Shown piece after piece: positions 3,695 to 5,335 of a stretch of 5,335 nucleotides of DNA. This stretch comes from DATFKA01 sp042095835 (lineage in GTDB: Bacteria; Bacteroidota; Bacteroidia; Chitinophagales; Saprospiraceae), in assembly GCA_042095835.1 (NCBI GenBank), contig JBELML010000223.1, positions 1-5,335 on the forward strand, given 5' to 3'. Numbering within the stretch: the first letter of the stretch is position 1; every line of letters begins with the position of its first letter. The position numbers and the translations under genes are program-made. Under the pieces are notes generated by a model. That model was not told the origin of the DNA and ran no database searches. It was given only the letters and a program-made list of their open reading frames with translations.

Positions 3695-5335
3695 CTAGTT
3701 TTGGTACTTTATTTCACCTCCAACCATAGTCATCATAATCTTAGTATCTAAAATTTCATCATCACTGCAAGTCGTAAGATCTTTAGAAAGGATTACGATA
3801 TCCGCCAATTTACCTACCTCCAAGGAACCTTTGATGCCCTCTTCGAAAGCACCGTAGGCATTAGCTAAGGTATAGGAGTAGATGGCTTCTTCTCTAGTCA
3901 TCGATTGCTCTGTGAAGAATTCAAAGCCTGAATCTGCTCTTTTTCGGGTTACCGAGGCGTAATAACTTTCGATAGGACTCACATCTTCTACCGGTGCATC
4001 CGTCCCATTCATCACCAATACATCGGCGTCGATAAGCGAGCGCCAGGGATAGGCCCCATATTTTGCTCTTTCATAACCCAAACGCTTTTCTACAAAAGGT
4101 GCATCCGAGGTGCAGTGAATACCTTGCATGGAGGCAATGACGCCCATCTCTCTGAATCTTGGAATATCACTGGTATCAAGATGCTGGGCGTGTTCTACTC
4201 TCCAACGGTGATTTTTCCGGCTCGTATCTTGCTCCAATACGGCCTCCATAATATCTAGTGTGATTTGGTTCCCCTTGTCACCAATGGCGTGTACACAAAG
4301 CTGCATATCATTTTCCCAAGCCAATTGGGCAATATTTCTGACCTCTTTAAGGGGTACTGTATTTTGTCCAACAAAATCTGCTTTATCCGCATAGGGACGT
4401 AGTAGCCAAGCACCAAAAGCCCCCAAAGCTCCATCTACGGCAGTTTTAATCGCCTTGCAGGTGAAAAAATTATTACCATAGCCAATAAGCGGTAGGCCGT
4501 CCAAGTTATTTTGCATTTCTGCATAAGGTCTGCGCAGCATAGCCCACAACCTAAGGTCTAGCACCCCTTGGTCCGCTAATTCTTTGTACCAAGTAATATC
4601 TCGGAAAGAGGATCCCGCATCTTGGAAGGAAGTAACGCCCTTTGATAAGCATTCTTGCTGAGCCAATTCAATACCATCTAACCAGACTTCTTTTTTCTGA
4701 TCAGCATCTAGGGTAGATAAATACTCAGAGTAGGCATCCATAATCATAGCCATAGCGGTCTCTTCGAATACACCGATAGCTTGGCCACGAGAATCTCTGA
4801 CGATTTCACCGCCGCTGGGGTTTGGTGTTTCTACAGAAATGCCTGCTAATTCCATGGCTTTAGCATTCGCAAATAGGCCGTGGCCGCTGGCATGACGGAG
4901 TACAACGGGGTTGTCAGGTGTCAAGGCACTTAGTTCATCATGAAAAGGATATCCCAGTACATTACGCTCTACGGGAGTCATCCATTTTTCTTGATGCCAT
5001 CCCCGCCCGGTGATCCAATCTCCAGGTTCTACCTCTTTGGCGCGCTCGCCCACCATTGCTACGATATCTTCCCAAGACTTAGATTTTAAGAAGTTGAGGT
5101 TCTGTAGGCTACTACCTAAGCCAGCAAAATGGCCATGCCCTTCGATAAAGCCGGGCATCACAAACTGTCCCTCAGCATCGATCACTTGGGTATTGGCACC
5201 TTTTAATTGATCAATATCAGCCGATTTGCCAACAGCTAGTATCCTATCTCCTTTTATGGCTATAGCTTCTGCGGTAGGTTGCGCTTCATCAACGGTATAT
5301 ACATTTGCATTGGTAATAATGGTATCTGCAAATTC
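3695..5335 (-). CDS. YtcJ-like metal-dependent amidohydrolase (Amidohydro_3 type), 5' partial
   Basis: 546 residues are visible up to the TAG at 3695-3697. The frame continues without a stop to the right edge, and the residues upstream of the GTG at 5185 read ADTIITNANVYTVDE and IAIKGDRILAVG, the standard beta-sandwich start of this family. The GTG at 5185 is therefore internal, and the true start, probably with a signal or lipoprotein peptide, lies outside the window. In visible numbering: metal motif HGH at 67-69 in MPGFIEGHGHF; RHASGHGLF at 147-155; KTAVDGALGA from 297, with a Lys in the usual position before DG; VHAIGD at 348-353; RVEHAQ at 379-384; GTDAPVED at 444-451 with the catalytic-type Asp446; GKLADIVIL at 508-516. 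Relatives hydrolyse amide or similar C-N bonds with diverse, mostly unknown substrates, so no substrate is assigned. It is co-directional with the sigma operon but separated by a strong terminator. Confidence 0.94.
   Translation of the reverse strand, partial: EFADTIITNANVYTVDEAQPTAEAIAIKGDRILAVGKSADIDQLKGANTQVIDAEGQFVMPGFIEGHGHFAGLGSSLQNLNFLKSKSWEDIVAMVGERAKEVEPGDWITGRGWHQEKWMTPVERNVLGYPFHDELSALTPDNPVVLRHASGHGLFANAKAMELAGISVETPNPSGGEIVRDSRGQAIGVFEETAMAMIMDAYSEYLSTLDADQKKEVWLDGIELAQQECLSKGVTSFQDAGSSFRDITWYKELADQGVLDLRLWAMLRRPYAEMQNNLDGLPLIGYGNNFFTCKAIKTAVDGALGAFGAWLLRPYADKADFVGQNTVPLKEVRNIAQLAWENDMQLCVHAIGDKGNQITLDIMEAVLEQDTSRKNHRWRVEHAQHLDTSDIPRFREMGVIASMQGIHCTSDAPFVEKRLGYERAKYGAYPWRSLIDADVLVMNGTDAPVEDVSPIESYYASVTRKRADSGFEFFTEQSMTREEAIYSYTLANAYGAFEEGIKGSLEVGKLADIVILSKDLTTCSDDEILDTKIMMTMVGGEIKYQN

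Overview
The window looks like chromosomal DNA of a Bacteroidota member, possibly of the Saprospiria or a similar marine or soil group. The evidence is a type IX secretion (T9SS) C-terminal sorting domain, three DUF4252-like proteins (a family known mainly from Bacteroidota), an ECF sigma factor paired with a zinc-less single-pass anti-sigma-like protein, A/T-rich translation starts without clear Shine-Dalgarno sequences, and moderate GC. The genus-level placement is inference. No RNA genes, CRISPR arrays, insertion sequences or transfer scars were seen.

Layout. Bases 1-552 (+) are the 3' end of a large secreted protein gene: a beta-sandwich module followed by a T9SS type A sorting domain. 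Bases 553-644 are a compact convergent terminator region with two hairpins, one poised for each strand. Bases 645-3414 (-) form a tight five-gene operon. In transcription order it encodes an ECF sigma factor, a membrane-anchored anti-sigma-like protein (8-nt overlap), and three consecutive exported DUF4252-like paralogs separated by 26, 39 and 40 nt. Bases 3415-3694 are intergenic. They hold the terminator of the next gene (3597-3636), a T8-C-A8 palindrome, and short direct and inverted repeats upstream of the sigma gene. Bases 3695-5335 (-) are most of a YtcJ-like metal-dependent amidohydrolase whose reading frame runs off the right edge.

How the genes fit together. The inferred model is that the sigma factor is held or modulated by the membrane protein, responds to an envelope or growth cue, and drives its own operon. 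The three small exported proteins would then be the envelope output or feedback arm. They share one fold pattern but differ sharply: the first is very acidic, the second has an Arg/Lys-rich tail and an unusually hydrophobic early segment, and the third is intermediate with a C-terminal extension. This sigma/anti-sigma/DUF4252 set is the most interesting system here; DUF4252 has no established molecular function that I know of. The amidohydrolase and the T9SS cargo gene are separated from the operon by terminators and are probably independent of it.
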